Assembly (NCBI RefSeq): GCF_019145205.1
Contig: NZ_JAHSTT010000004.1
Span: 310,001 to 374,000 of the forward strand
From: Pseudomonas khavaziana
GTDB lineage: Bacteria > Pseudomonadota > Gammaproteobacteria > Pseudomonadales > Pseudomonadaceae
Direction of reading: 5' to 3'
Length of the DNA: 64,000 bases
This document shows, in pieces, positions 16,999 to 25,328 of the stretch. Both the position numbers and the translations under genes were made by a program. How positions within the stretch are numbered: the stretch's first letter is position 1; every line of letters begins with the position of its first letter. The notes beneath the pieces are model-generated. The model was not told where the DNA came from, did not search any database, and was given only the letters and a program-made list of their open reading frames with translations.

Positions 16999-17529
16999 TC
17001 AGACGTGTACGGCAATCTTCAAGGCTTCCAGGGACGGCTCGGCCTTGATGCCGACTTCGGCGCACAGTTCCAGCACCCGTGGCAGGTCGTTGCCAAATAC
17101 CAGTACCGCCTGGATCTCGTCGTCCAGCAACTGGCTGAAATTCATCAGCACATAACCGCCGTCTTCAGGGCTCAGGGCACTCATCTGGATCTGGATACGG
17201 TTCAGCGCAGTCAGGTCTTCGGTTTTGGCCAATTGCTTGGGCTTGAGGTTGAACGCCACGCCCGGGCCGAACGACGCGACGATCTGGGCGAACAGGTCGA
17301 CATAGGTATCGGCCTGGAACAACACCGTGTCCGGCAGGCTGCCGACCACTACCCACTCCCCCAGCGGAATAGGGAAAGTGTCGTCGTAGTTGATATCCGG
17401 GTTGGCCACCAGGAACGCCGCCGGGTCCGCGTAGGCCTGGGCCGCTTCATCGGCGATACGCGCTACCTCGTCGTCGCCCATGACGCCGGCGCTGATTTTG
17501 CTGATGAGTTCGACGAGGGCGGTTTTCAT
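16999..17529 (-). CDS. Conserved hypothetical protein
   Basis: 176-residue acidic soluble protein, no signal peptide or membrane segment, not recognised as a named family. It begins with a short helical section (ALVELISKISAGVMGDDEVARIADEAA) and continues with an alpha/beta pattern. It precedes no obvious partner; the ankyrin gene lies 42 bases upstream on the same strand, so the two may be co-transcribed. Confidence 0.65.
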   Translation of the reverse strand: MKTALVELISKISAGVMGDDEVARIADEAAQAYADPAAFLVANPDINYDDTFPIPLGEWVVVGSLPDTVLFQADTYVDLFAQIVASFGPGVAFNLKPKQLAKTEDLTALNRIQIQMSALSPEDGGYVLMNFSQLLDDEIQAVLVFGNDLPRVLELCAEVGIKAEPSLEALKIAVHV

Positions 17530-17571
17530 GGGCGATCCTATTGGCGGGGCGGGTTTTCGAGGGCGCGTAGC

Positions 17572-18087
17572 CTACACCAGTTTCTGCAACTGCGCCGCCG
17601 TATCCACCGCGCCCATGGTCTGTGCCGCCGCCAGCGCAGTGGCACCCTGTGCATCGGTGGCCTTGGGGTTTGCGCCCTTACTGAGCAGGTAATCCACCAT
17701 TTCAACGCGGTTGAACATCGCCGCCATCATCAAGGCCGTACGCCCGTCCGACGACGCCGCCTCAACCGGCGTGCCGCCGTCGATCAGCGCCCGCACCACC
17801 GGCAGGTTGCCTTTGAACGCCGCGCCGGCAATCGGCAACTGGTTCTTGTCATTGGCGATCAAGGGGTCGGCCTTGAACTCCAGCAATACTTTTACCGCCT
17901 CGGGGTGGCCGTGGTAGGCCGCGAGCATCAATAAGGTGTCGCCATTGTGATTACGGAAGTTGGCTGGCAAGCCCTTGGCCAACAACGCCGCGAGCATGGC
18001 GGCGTCGCCACGGCGGGCCACGTCGAAGACCTGCTCGGCAAATTCGGCAGCTTCTTCTTCGGTCATTTGTTTGGGCTGGTCTGACAT
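17572..18087 (-). CDS. Ankyrin-repeat protein
   Basis: 171-residue protein made of about four ankyrin repeats, recognisable from NGDTLLMLAAYHGHPEAVKVLL, DGRTALMMAAMFNRVEMVDYLL and similar 33-residue units. The N-terminal acidic helix MSDQPKQMTEEEAAEFAEQVFDV lacks a signal peptide, so the protein is cytoplasmic. Ankyrin repeats mediate protein contacts; the partner may be the product of the next gene downstream, but this is only inferred from adjacency. Confidence 0.85.
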   Translation of the reverse strand: MSDQPKQMTEEEAAEFAEQVFDVARRGDAAMLAALLAKGLPANFRNHNGDTLLMLAAYHGHPEAVKVLLEFKADPLIANDKNQLPIAGAAFKGNLPVVRALIDGGTPVEAASSDGRTALMMAAMFNRVEMVDYLLSKGANPKATDAQGATALAAAQTMGAVDTAAQLQKLV

Positions 18088-18193
18088 GGGGGCTCCTTGC
18101 TGAGACGGCTTATGTAACTGAATAAGGCGCTCAGTGTCGCGAGGGAGTTCCCCCGTGTCATGGCTTTTTTGTCAAAAGCCGTCATAGCCAGAA

Positions 18194-20020
18194 TCAATAA
18201 CGAAAGTGTCCGCCCTGAATCTGTACCAGCAATTGCCCAGTGACGGGTACGTAACTGTCCGTGCCCGGCAACCAGGCGTAGACCGGATCATTGCCGGCCT
18301 TGTCCGGGTCGAATGCTTCCTCCCTAAGCTTCACTTTCTGGTACTTGAAGGTGCCGGTGGTTTCCATCTTCACCTTGATCCGCAGGAACAACGGCACCGC
18401 GTAATGCGGTAACTGGCCGCGGACGAATTGCAACAATTGGCGCATGTCCAGGGCGGCCAGGGATTCGCTGGGGGTGATGGCGACCATGCCCGCACGGCCG
18501 TTGGTGTTTTCGATCTCGACACCGTAGGCCACCACCTCGGCGATCTGCGGGTGTTGCAGCAGGACGTTTTCCACTTCGGTGGTCGAGACGTTTTCGCCCT
18601 TCCAGCGATAGGTGTCGCCCAGGCGATCGACAAATTGCGCGTGGCCAAAGCCAATGCTACGCACCAGGTCGCCGGTATTGAAATAGCGGTCGCCCTTTTC
18701 GAATACGTCGGTCAGCACTACCTTGCGGTTCTTTTCGGGGTCGGTATAGCCATCGAAAGGCGATTTCTCATCGATTCGCGCCAGCAACAGGCCCTGGCCG
18801 CCGGTGGCGACCTTGTGCATGAACCCGTCACTGCCGCGCAGCGGCTCACCCGTGTCGTGGGCGTAGTCCACCAGCGCCCAATGCTGCAGGCAAAAGCCGA
18901 TGGTGTTGTCGAAATTCAGCACATTGGTGAAGCCGATATTACCGTCACTGGCGGCATACAGTTCGCAGATATGTTCGACCCCATAACGCTGCTTGAACGT
19001 TGCCCACACACCGGGGCGCAGGCCATTGCCGACCATCTTGGTCACGCGGTTATCGCGATCCTGCTCGCTGGGTGGCTGGTCGAGCAAGTAGCGGCACAAC
19101 TCGCCGACGTAGCCAAGGGTGGTCGCGTTGAACCTGCGCGCATCGTCCCAGAACTGGCTGGCACTGAACTTGCGCCGGATGGCGAAGCCGGACGCGCCAA
19201 TAATCGCCGAACCCCAGCACACACACAGGCCGGTGGCGTGGTACAGCGGCAAGGTGCAATAGAGGACGTCCTGCGGGCCCATGTCCAGTGCGATGCTGCC
19301 GAAGCTTACGGCGGTCTTGGTCCAGCGCCCGTGTTTCATGATGCCGGCCTTGGGCAAGCCGGTAGTGCCGGACGTGTAGATATAGAAGCAGGGGTCGTTG
19401 AAGACAACCTGTGCGGAGCTCACCGGGTTGTCTGCCGGGCTGTCGGCGCTGGCGGCCATCAGGTCGATGTAGCCTGCGGGTGTCGCACTGCCGGGTTGTT
19501 CCGCGACGAACCAGGTTCGTTCGGCCGGGATCCCGATCTGGTCGCGCACTGCCGCATAGGCGCTCAACAGCTCCGCGCCTACCACGATGGCTGCCGGGCT
19601 GACCAACGTCAGGCTGTGCTCCAGCGGCGCCAGGGTTTGCGAGGTGTTGAGCATGGCGCAGATGCCCCCCAGCTTGGCCACGGCCAACACGCTCAACAGC
19701 AACTCGGGACGGTTCTCGATAAACAGCGCCACCACGTCACCCTTGCGAATGCCTTGGGCCTGCAGGTAGTGGGCGATGCGATTGGCATGCTGATTGGCGT
19801 CGCGATAGCTGATCGCGCTGTCAGCGTACAGCAAGGCATCGCCGTCAGGATTGCGCACGGCGGCTTGCTCGAAATGCCAGCCCAAGCCGCAAGGTTGCCT
19901 GGGGTCAGTGACATTGGCAGCGCGCATGCCGCGCACCACTCGCGGCAGCGCTCGAACGATAGCAGGCACCTTGCGCAGCATCATGCTCCAGGTGATGAGG
20001 TCGTTTTGCAGATGGCTCAT
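18194..20020 (-). CDS. Long-chain acyl-CoA synthetase (FadD6/FATP type)
   Basis: 608-residue AMP-forming ligase. The P-loop FYIYTSGTTGLPKAGI lies near residue 210, a YFNTGDL motif near 450 and the late GEN(V) region YRWKGENVSTTE near 480. It resembles long-chain-acyl-CoA synthetases of the FATP/FadD6 group, which couple fatty-acid uptake with activation to acyl-CoA. The start is placed at MSHLQNDL (preceded by a GGGA site), not at an upstream in-frame ATG. It is divergent from the DUF3509 gene. Confidence 0.87.
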   Translation of the reverse strand: MSHLQNDLITWSMMLRKVPAIVRALPRVVRGMRAANVTDPRQPCGLGWHFEQAAVRNPDGDALLYADSAISYRDANQHANRIAHYLQAQGIRKGDVVALFIENRPELLLSVLAVAKLGGICAMLNTSQTLAPLEHSLTLVSPAAIVVGAELLSAYAAVRDQIGIPAERTWFVAEQPGSATPAGYIDLMAASADSPADNPVSSAQVVFNDPCFYIYTSGTTGLPKAGIMKHGRWTKTAVSFGSIALDMGPQDVLYCTLPLYHATGLCVCWGSAIIGASGFAIRRKFSASQFWDDARRFNATTLGYVGELCRYLLDQPPSEQDRDNRVTKMVGNGLRPGVWATFKQRYGVEHICELYAASDGNIGFTNVLNFDNTIGFCLQHWALVDYAHDTGEPLRGSDGFMHKVATGGQGLLLARIDEKSPFDGYTDPEKNRKVVLTDVFEKGDRYFNTGDLVRSIGFGHAQFVDRLGDTYRWKGENVSTTEVENVLLQHPQIAEVVAYGVEIENTNGRAGMVAITPSESLAALDMRQLLQFVRGQLPHYAVPLFLRIKVKMETTGTFKYQKVKLREEAFDPDKAGNDPVYAWLPGTDSYVPVTGQLLVQIQGGHFRY

Positions 20021-20422
20021 GGCGTCCCTTTTCTTATTCTTGGTCTGGTCCAGAAACATCGACGGCCCCATGGGAATTCGCCGAATGGCTCGCAGGAAAA
20101 TACGTCAGCCATTCTTTGGCTGTACACGCAGGATTTGAAAAGTTTTGTATCCCAGGCAACGGTGACCATTGGTGATGGAATTTTCTGGGAAAAATCGTGG
20201 TCAATAGTGTGAAGGGCAAACGGCACAGCGTGAAAATTGCTCGACCCGATAGCGCAAAATGCAGGATGCACGATGGGCCTTCATGCAAAATGCACGAAAA
20301 TGAAAACTGCGAAAATTTATAACTAGCTGATTTATAACGTTTTTTTAAGACAGACAATACTGGCACAATCACTGCACCTATCACTCCATGCTTGCCAACT
20401 TGAGCCAACGGAGCTGATAGAC
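20021..20422. other. Divergent intergenic region
   Basis: 402 bases between the divergent acyl-CoA synthetase and DUF3509 genes, AT-rich from 20250 to 20360. It must carry both promoters, but no box could be assigned with confidence. No supportable gene seen. Confidence 0.5.
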
Positions 20423-20701
20423 ATGAGCCTGATCCAAGATAAATTCGCTTCAGTATTCTCCAACTACGACGTCACCACCCAACCACGTCCAGACGGCGGC
20501 ATCCTGTTGACCCTGCGCAACAGCGAAGGTAAGCAGGTCAAGCGTTCGATCTCTTACCAGCAGCTGCACACCGCTGATCAACTGACCTGGGTAATCAGCG
20601 CCATTCGCCGCGACCTGGCCGAACAAGCCAGTGAGCTGCCACAGATTTCGATGCTGCAAAGCCAGAACCGCTTTGCGCTGCCGACTTACCATTCGGCTTA
20701 A
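20423..20701 (+). CDS. DUF3509 family protein
   Basis: 92-residue protein beginning MSLIQDKFASVFSNYDVTTQ, characteristic of DUF3509, a family nearly restricted to Pseudomonas. It has a beta-rich first half (GILLTLRNSEGKQVKRSIS) and a helical QLTWVISAIRRDLAEQ. No signal peptide; function unknown. GGAG lies before the start and an intrinsic terminator follows. Confidence 0.88.
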   Translation: MSLIQDKFASVFSNYDVTTQPRPDGGILLTLRNSEGKQVKRSISYQQLHTADQLTWVISAIRRDLAEQASELPQISMLQSQNRFALPTYHSA

Positions 20702-20745
20702 GCGGCAGGGTCGAGTCCTGAATAGGTTTACGCCTGGTTCACCCC

Positions 20746-20776
20746 AACGCCCGATGCATTTATCGGGCGTTTTTTA
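20746..20776 (+). terminator. Intrinsic terminator of DUF3509 gene
   Basis: Stem AACGCCCGAT / ATCGGGCGTT with a short loop and six T, 45 bases after the stop. Confidence 0.9.
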
Positions 20777-20810
20777 TGCGGTCACGCAGCCCTCTTAGTG
20801 TTCCCCCAGT

Positions 20811-22109
20811 CTAGCCAAATGCCTCTTTGACCAAGCTGTCGAACATGCTGTAGGCCGACAGCGCTTCACGACGGTAATCCTCATCGCTGGCGTCCAGAGG
20901 GGTGACACGCAACGTCTGGATCTCAATGATATTGCGGCTCGCGTCGTGCTCGTAGTGCAGCAGCACCGAGATTCCGTAATTGTCCCCACACAGGCTGTAG
21001 CAGACATTCATATACTGCGGCTTTAGCAGCGCCAGGCCGTGCATCTGGCTATGGATGGCCAAGGCACAGACCCTGGCTTGGCACGTTGCGGCGAAGGCCG
21101 ACTTGGGCAGCTTCTCAGCATAGGCCGCGTCGCCGATCACATGCACGTCCGGCACTAGCAGGGATTCCAGGGTCTGGGTGTTGACCGGACACCAGCCATG
21201 TTCGGCGGCGAGGCCGTTGTACTGTGAAAAATCATCAGCCCGCTGGGGCGCGATGATGTTGATCACCTGGCCGCTGACCGCACCCCCCTCTGTCAGCAAC
21301 TGCCCTTTAGCTTCATCGAAACCTTGCACAGTGCCGCCCTGCAAGGCTCCGATCCACTGGATGTTGGCCTGCTCGCTTCCATAGCCATAGAAACGTTTCC
21401 AGGCCTGCTCGAATTGCGCCTGCTTGGCGAACCGCGGCTTGGCATCCAGGATGATTACCCGCGAATCGGGTTTGTGGGTCTTGAGATAATCGGCAATCAG
21501 GCTGGCCCGCTCATACGGCCCGGGCGGGCAGCGGTAATCATCCACTGGGACTGAGATCAGCACGTTGCCGCCGTTGGGCATGGCCTCCAATTGCTGCCGA
21601 AGCAGGCGCAGTTGCTGGCCGCCGCCCCAGGCATGAGGAACACGACTGGCCACCGCCTCGTTGTAACCGGCGCTGCTGTCGTACTTGTAGCCAATGCCAG
21701 TCGCCACTACGCAGCGGTCATAGCTGAGTACCGAACCGTCGGCGAGATTGACCTGCTTGCGCTTGGCGTCGATTGAGCGCGCCTTTTGATGGACCACCTC
21801 GATGCCCTCGGCGTGTAATTGCTCGTAACCAAAAACCAGGGTTTCTTCTTCCCGCTTACCCACCAGGTACTCCACCCCCAGCGGACAGCAGTGATACTGC
21901 CGACTGGGCTCAACCAGAGTGATGCTGGTGCTGGTATCCAGGCGCCTGAGAGTACGAGCGAAAGTCGCGCCGGCAAAACCACCGCCGATCACCACCACGG
22001 CATAAGAGCGAGCCGCCACGGGCACCGCTGGTCTGGCCAAGGCCTGGATTGAGGAAGCACCGATACCGGTGGCCAGCCACTTGAGCAGCAGCCTGCGTTG
22101 TGAGTTCAT
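20811..22109 (-). CDS. Flavocytochrome c sulfide dehydrogenase-like flavoprotein
   Basis: 432-residue FAD protein. The N-terminus has a twin-arginine signal (NSQRRLLLKWLATG), then the Rossmann motif VVIGGGFAGATFARTLRR. It continues like FccB/SoxF: a Cys near YHCCPLG, a RCVVATGIGYKYD segment and a C-terminal cap. It would act in the periplasm, passing electrons to the diheme cytochrome encoded upstream. The ATG at 22109 overlaps the cytochrome stop as ATGA. FccAB oxidise sulfide; given the cluster, another low-potential sulfur compound is possible. Confidence 0.85.
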   Translation of the reverse strand: MNSQRRLLLKWLATGIGASSIQALARPAVPVAARSYAVVVIGGGFAGATFARTLRRLDTSTSITLVEPSRQYHCCPLGVEYLVGKREEETLVFGYEQLHAEGIEVVHQKARSIDAKRKQVNLADGSVLSYDRCVVATGIGYKYDSSAGYNEAVASRVPHAWGGGQQLRLLRQQLEAMPNGGNVLISVPVDDYRCPPGPYERASLIADYLKTHKPDSRVIILDAKPRFAKQAQFEQAWKRFYGYGSEQANIQWIGALQGGTVQGFDEAKGQLLTEGGAVSGQVINIIAPQRADDFSQYNGLAAEHGWCPVNTQTLESLLVPDVHVIGDAAYAEKLPKSAFAATCQARVCALAIHSQMHGLALLKPQYMNVCYSLCGDNYGISVLLHYEHDASRNIIEIQTLRVTPLDASDEDYRREALSAYSMFDSLVKEAFG

Positions 22110-22681
22110 CGACATAGAGCCTTCTGCGCGCAACCCTGCAGGTACCCCAGAAGCTGCTGCAACTCCTCGCCTTTGAGGGCGGATATCGCACTGGCCATTT
22201 CTTCTGGCATCGTTCGGTGACCTGTGGCCATATCCTTCAGCACTCCTTGCAAATACTGCGAATTCTGTCCTTTCACATACGGCGTATCCGCCTGCTTTTC
22301 ATGGCAGCTGGAACAGTGTTGCGCGTATAGCCGCTCACCCTGTTCGTGTGCCTTGGGCACGGCCGACCCCAGCGATTTTCTCGGCAGGCTGCTGTAATAC
22401 TTGGCGAACTGCCTGAGCGTCTGGTCATCGTACCCTTCCATCGCGCGGTTCATGATGGTGCCCTTGAGAGTGCCGTCGCGATAAGCCGCCAGGGTCTTGT
22501 ACAGGTAGGCCTCGGACTGGCCGGCCAGCGAAGGAATCGCACCCGGCGCGCGCTGCCCCTCAAAACCGTGGCAATTGATACAACCGTTGCTCAACATGAA
22601 GGGCTCGCCAGGGCCGCCGGCTTGCAGATTGGGAACCGCAAGAACTAGGCCGATCAACAGCGATCCGATAACCATGCGCAT
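22106..22681 (-). CDS. Diheme c4-type cytochrome (FccA-like)
   Basis: 191-residue secreted cytochrome with a signal peptide (MRMVIGSLLIGLVLAVPNLQAG) and two haem sites, CINCH and CSSCH, each followed by later Met (IMNRAM and TMPEEM) as axial ligands, the c4 arrangement. It forms the cytochrome partner of the flavoprotein encoded next. The C-terminus CAQKALCR adds a Cys pair, unusual for c4. The gene follows a secreted protein gene by 67 bases. Confidence 0.88.
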   Translation of the reverse strand: MRMVIGSLLIGLVLAVPNLQAGGPGEPFMLSNGCINCHGFEGQRAPGAIPSLAGQSEAYLYKTLAAYRDGTLKGTIMNRAMEGYDDQTLRQFAKYYSSLPRKSLGSAVPKAHEQGERLYAQHCSSCHEKQADTPYVKGQNSQYLQGVLKDMATGHRTMPEEMASAISALKGEELQQLLGYLQGCAQKALCR

Positions 22682-22748
22682 AGCCTGGACTCTTTATGTG
22701 TGCTTTGTATCGGACGCTGCACCTGCGGCGGCCGAGTCGTTCCATCGA

Positions 22749-23207
22749 TTACTCAGTGAGTACATTGCTCATGTACACCTTGGTGTGACGCAGGTACTCC
22801 TTGGGAATGTGGTAACCCCCGTAGGCTTTCACATGGGCATCGATGTAGCCGCTCATGGCCTCGCGCGAAGCAAATATCTGCTTGGCGCGCTCGAAGGTCG
22901 CCGGATCGCGGTAGATCATCAGGTGGATCAGCGGCTCGCCCGGTTCGGTGGGGATCAGATTGACCACCTTGACTCCTTCCTTCGATTTGCCAGCATAAAT
23001 CTTCATGTACGCTGCCTGAGAGGTGACGAAGGTATTCAGGAACGCCTCTTCCTGGCCCTTGGGCGGCTCGAAAATGATGGTCATGGCCCTGCTGGTGGAG
23101 GTCGCAACCGAGGCTGGGATTGAGGGGGCCTGAAGCTGAGCCCATGTTTGGCTACCAAAAAACAACAAAAGACTGATTAGGCCAAGACGCGCTGTAAGGT
23201 TGTTCAT
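22749..23207 (-). CDS. Secreted protein of unknown function
   Basis: 152-residue protein with signal peptide MNNLTARLGLISLLLFFG ending near AQ. The mature part alternates beta and helical stretches (AMTIIFEPPKGQEEAFLNTF, PLIHLMIYRDPATFERAKQ), reminiscent of dimeric alpha/beta barrel (ABM/EthD) folds, but no family is certain. It lies between the methyltransferase remnant and the cytochrome on the same strand, so a periplasmic role with the flavocytochrome is plausible. Confidence 0.65.
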   Translation of the reverse strand: MNNLTARLGLISLLLFFGSQTWAQLQAPSIPASVATSTSRAMTIIFEPPKGQEEAFLNTFVTSQAAYMKIYAGKSKEGVKVVNLIPTEPGEPLIHLMIYRDPATFERAKQIFASREAMSGYIDAHVKAYGGYHIPKEYLRHTKVYMSNVLTE

Positions 23208-23299
23208 CGCTATCACCGTTATCGTTACTAATGGCTTGTTTTTATGTTGAGCCAGGCACGTCCGGCGAGCAGGCCCGGATGGTGGACTTGAGGCTTTTG

Positions 23300-23915
23300 C
23301 TATTTGTGCAACACGACTGAAATCATTCGTCCATCCAACTCCGCCGGGGGGCTGCCAGTATCCCTGGGCGCAACCTGCACCGAGCTGATGTCCACCCGGC
23401 GATAGTGCTCGAACATCACGCGTTGGTACTCCAGCGGCAGCAAGGGCCAGATGCAAAACAGGGCCAGGCGCCCGCCCTCGCCGAGCAGCGACTGCGCGGC
23501 GAACTTGAGAAACCTGAGGTTTTCATCGTCAACCGTTGCCATGTCATCGGCGAACGGATCGAAGAAGATTGCCGAATAACGCTGGGGCCCCGATGTCGAG
23601 CTGCTGCCAGTAGCCGGGGTGCAACTGAATGTTCGTGCGCGTGCCCTTCCAGCGCTCGGCTTGGACCAGCACCTGTGGGTGGGGCTCGACAATGGTATGG
23701 GACGCCGGGCTGAACTCTTGCAGGATACTGGCCGAGATGCCCATGCCGAAGCCGATCTCCAGCAGCCTGTCATCAGGCTTGAGCTTGAGGTCCTCGACCA
23801 TCCTGCGGATCAGTGGCCTCTCCCATTCATGCATGACGTACTCGTCGCCAATGCGCAGCGAGTCTGCGGTGTAAACCGCCTCTGTCGCCAGATAGTCCTT
23901 ACGTTGCGGGTCCAT
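23300..23915 (-). pseudogene. SAM methyltransferase with frameshift
   Basis: Class I methyltransferase split between two reading frames. The start MDPQRKDYLATEAVY has AAGGAG 5 bases before it; the first frame includes LLEIGFGMGISASIL (SAM motif I) and continues to about 23590. The rest (RYSAIFFDPFADDM, then LAFCIWPLLPLEYQ and the end HK) is in another frame. Removing one base from the GGGGCCCC run near 23586-23593 restores one continuous protein of about 204 residues, so this is either a recent inactivation or a sequencing error. It resembles guanidinoacetate-type methyltransferases. Confidence 0.75.
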
Positions 23916-23976
23916 GAACACTCCTTTTCTCTTCACTCAGGGTAAGTTCGGCCATCACGCCTACAGGTTGGTGGCG

Positions 23977-24537
23977 TCACCTCACCAGATTCAATTTGGG
24001 CCTGCCGGCGAATGCTTGCGCCGGCGTTACATTCGATTTCAGCAGCAGGGTCTGGAACCCACCCTTGCACGGAACCCTGGCGAGGATCGCGATACTCAGC
24101 TCTTCGAGGTACAGCGAAAAGCCTTGGAGCATCTTCAAAGGCAGACCGGCAAGTACGGCATAAGCAATTTCCAGCAGCAACTGATCGAGATAGATCACCA
24201 GGGTTCTTTCGCTGTGCTGGCGCAGAATCGCTTCCAGTTCGATGGCAAATGCATGGTAGAGAGTGTTGAGGCTCTGACTACCGTAGCGACCAGCATAGGA
24301 ATCGAACAACCAATCCATCTTGCGGGCCCCATGGAACTGCTGCGGATCGTAGAACTCCTGCTCGAAGACCAAGGTCTGGATCCCCAGGCTGCCAGCCAGC
24401 GACAGGACCGTGGCATAGCAGGCCGAGCGGCCAGTAAGGACTAGCAGATCGCTATGTGCGTGCTGCAGCATCTGCAGGTAGTTTTGCAATAAAGCCCCGT
24501 CGATCTGGCGCGCACGGCGCATGAGAATCACGTTCAT
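23977..24537 (-). CDS. Histidine phosphatase-like protein lacking catalytic residues
   Basis: 186-residue protein. Start MNVILMRRARQID is set by an ATGA overlap with the preceding gene. The order of segments suggests a phosphoglycerate-mutase/histidine-phosphatase fold: the N-terminal strand that normally carries RHG reads RRA, the LLVLTGRSACYATVLSLA helix sits where SxxxRaxqTA occurs, and TLVIYLDQLLLEIAYAVL replaces the VsHGG strand. Both catalytic His are absent, so activity is not expected. The fold call rests on pattern only. Confidence 0.6.
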   Translation of the reverse strand: MNVILMRRARQIDGALLQNYLQMLQHAHSDLLVLTGRSACYATVLSLAGSLGIQTLVFEQEFYDPQQFHGARKMDWLFDSYAGRYGSQSLNTLYHAFAIELEAILRQHSERTLVIYLDQLLLEIAYAVLAGLPLKMLQGFSLYLEELSIAILARVPCKGGFQTLLLKSNVTPAQAFAGRPKLNLVR

Positions 24538-25328
24538 CTCGTCGAACTCCTGAGCCCAGCCTCGCAGGCCGTCAATGCCTCGATATGCCGCGTCCGGGTA
24601 GCGCCGACGATACAAGCGTCGACCTGCCGATGATGAAAGGCGTAGTGCAACGCAGGCGCCAGGGGAATATCGCCGCCCGCCAGGCAATGCACGGCGTAGA
24701 GGCGGGCTCGGGCCTTGATTTGGCGCAAGTAGCCGGCGTAGCTCGAGCATTGCATGTTCAGCAGATTGACCGGCGCCGCGGCGCCGGCGAACGATCGCTC
24801 TCTCAACACCTGCAGGAAGCCGGCGCTGGGGTGGAACCCCAGGAGAATTCGCGAGGCAATCGGAATGGCCGACTCCATCTGTTGCAGGATCGCTTCGAGC
24901 AACGCGTATTGCTGTTGCGCGAGCAGAATGTCCAGCCAGTCGCCCCCCAGGGTCACCAGGCCGGGCTGGCAGTAGCGGATAATATCGAGGTCTTCGGCTA
25001 TCTGTTGCGCATCGGCGGCGAAGGTATAGCCAGAGGCGGTGTAGTAGTAAGCTGGGTTGGTCTGGACCTGAAGGATACTGACGCCCTGCCCCGTTGCCTG
25101 CTCGGTCACCCGCAGCAAAAACCGCGAATGATAGATATGCCGCGTTCGTGCGCCACCAGCCAAGGCATTGCTGACGGCCTTGGCTGTGGGCCAGTCGCCG
25201 CTGGCCATGCCCAGGCCGGATCTGGCCAGGACCCTGCGCGCGATCTCCTCGACCTGTTGCGCCGAGTAAGGACTTCCGTAACGTTTAAGAAACCCACGGT
25301 CGCCCAAGTACAGAATCGGCTCATCCAT
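24534..25328 (-). CDS. Aldo/keto reductase-like TIM-barrel protein
   Basis: 264-residue protein. The pattern of an aldo/keto reductase barrel is visible: YLGDRGFLKRYG near the start, ILQVQTNPAYYY in the middle, RILLGFHPSAGFLQVL, NLLNMQCSSYAGYL and a C-terminal VDACIVGATRTRHIEAL corresponding to the cofactor helix (avi-Ga-eh). Catalytic Asp/Lys positions are not clear. It overlaps the ABC gene by 8 bases (ATGGATGA) and the next gene by 4. A catalytic reductase or a structural relative is possible; the substrate is unknown. Confidence 0.6.
   Translation of the reverse strand: MDEPILYLGDRGFLKRYGSPYSAQQVEEIARRVLARSGLGMASGDWPTAKAVSNALAGGARTRHIYHSRFLLRVTEQATGQGVSILQVQTNPAYYYTASGYTFAADAQQIAEDLDIIRYCQPGLVTLGGDWLDILLAQQQYALLEAILQQMESAIPIASRILLGFHPSAGFLQVLRERSFAGAAAPVNLLNMQCSSYAGYLRQIKARARLYAVHCLAGGDIPLAPALHYAFHHRQVDACIVGATRTRHIEALTACEAGLRSSTR

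Noticed and set aside
18428..20212. 594-codon plus-strand frame opposite acyl-CoA synthetase
   Set aside because: Antisense shadow; the synthetase motifs are unambiguous.
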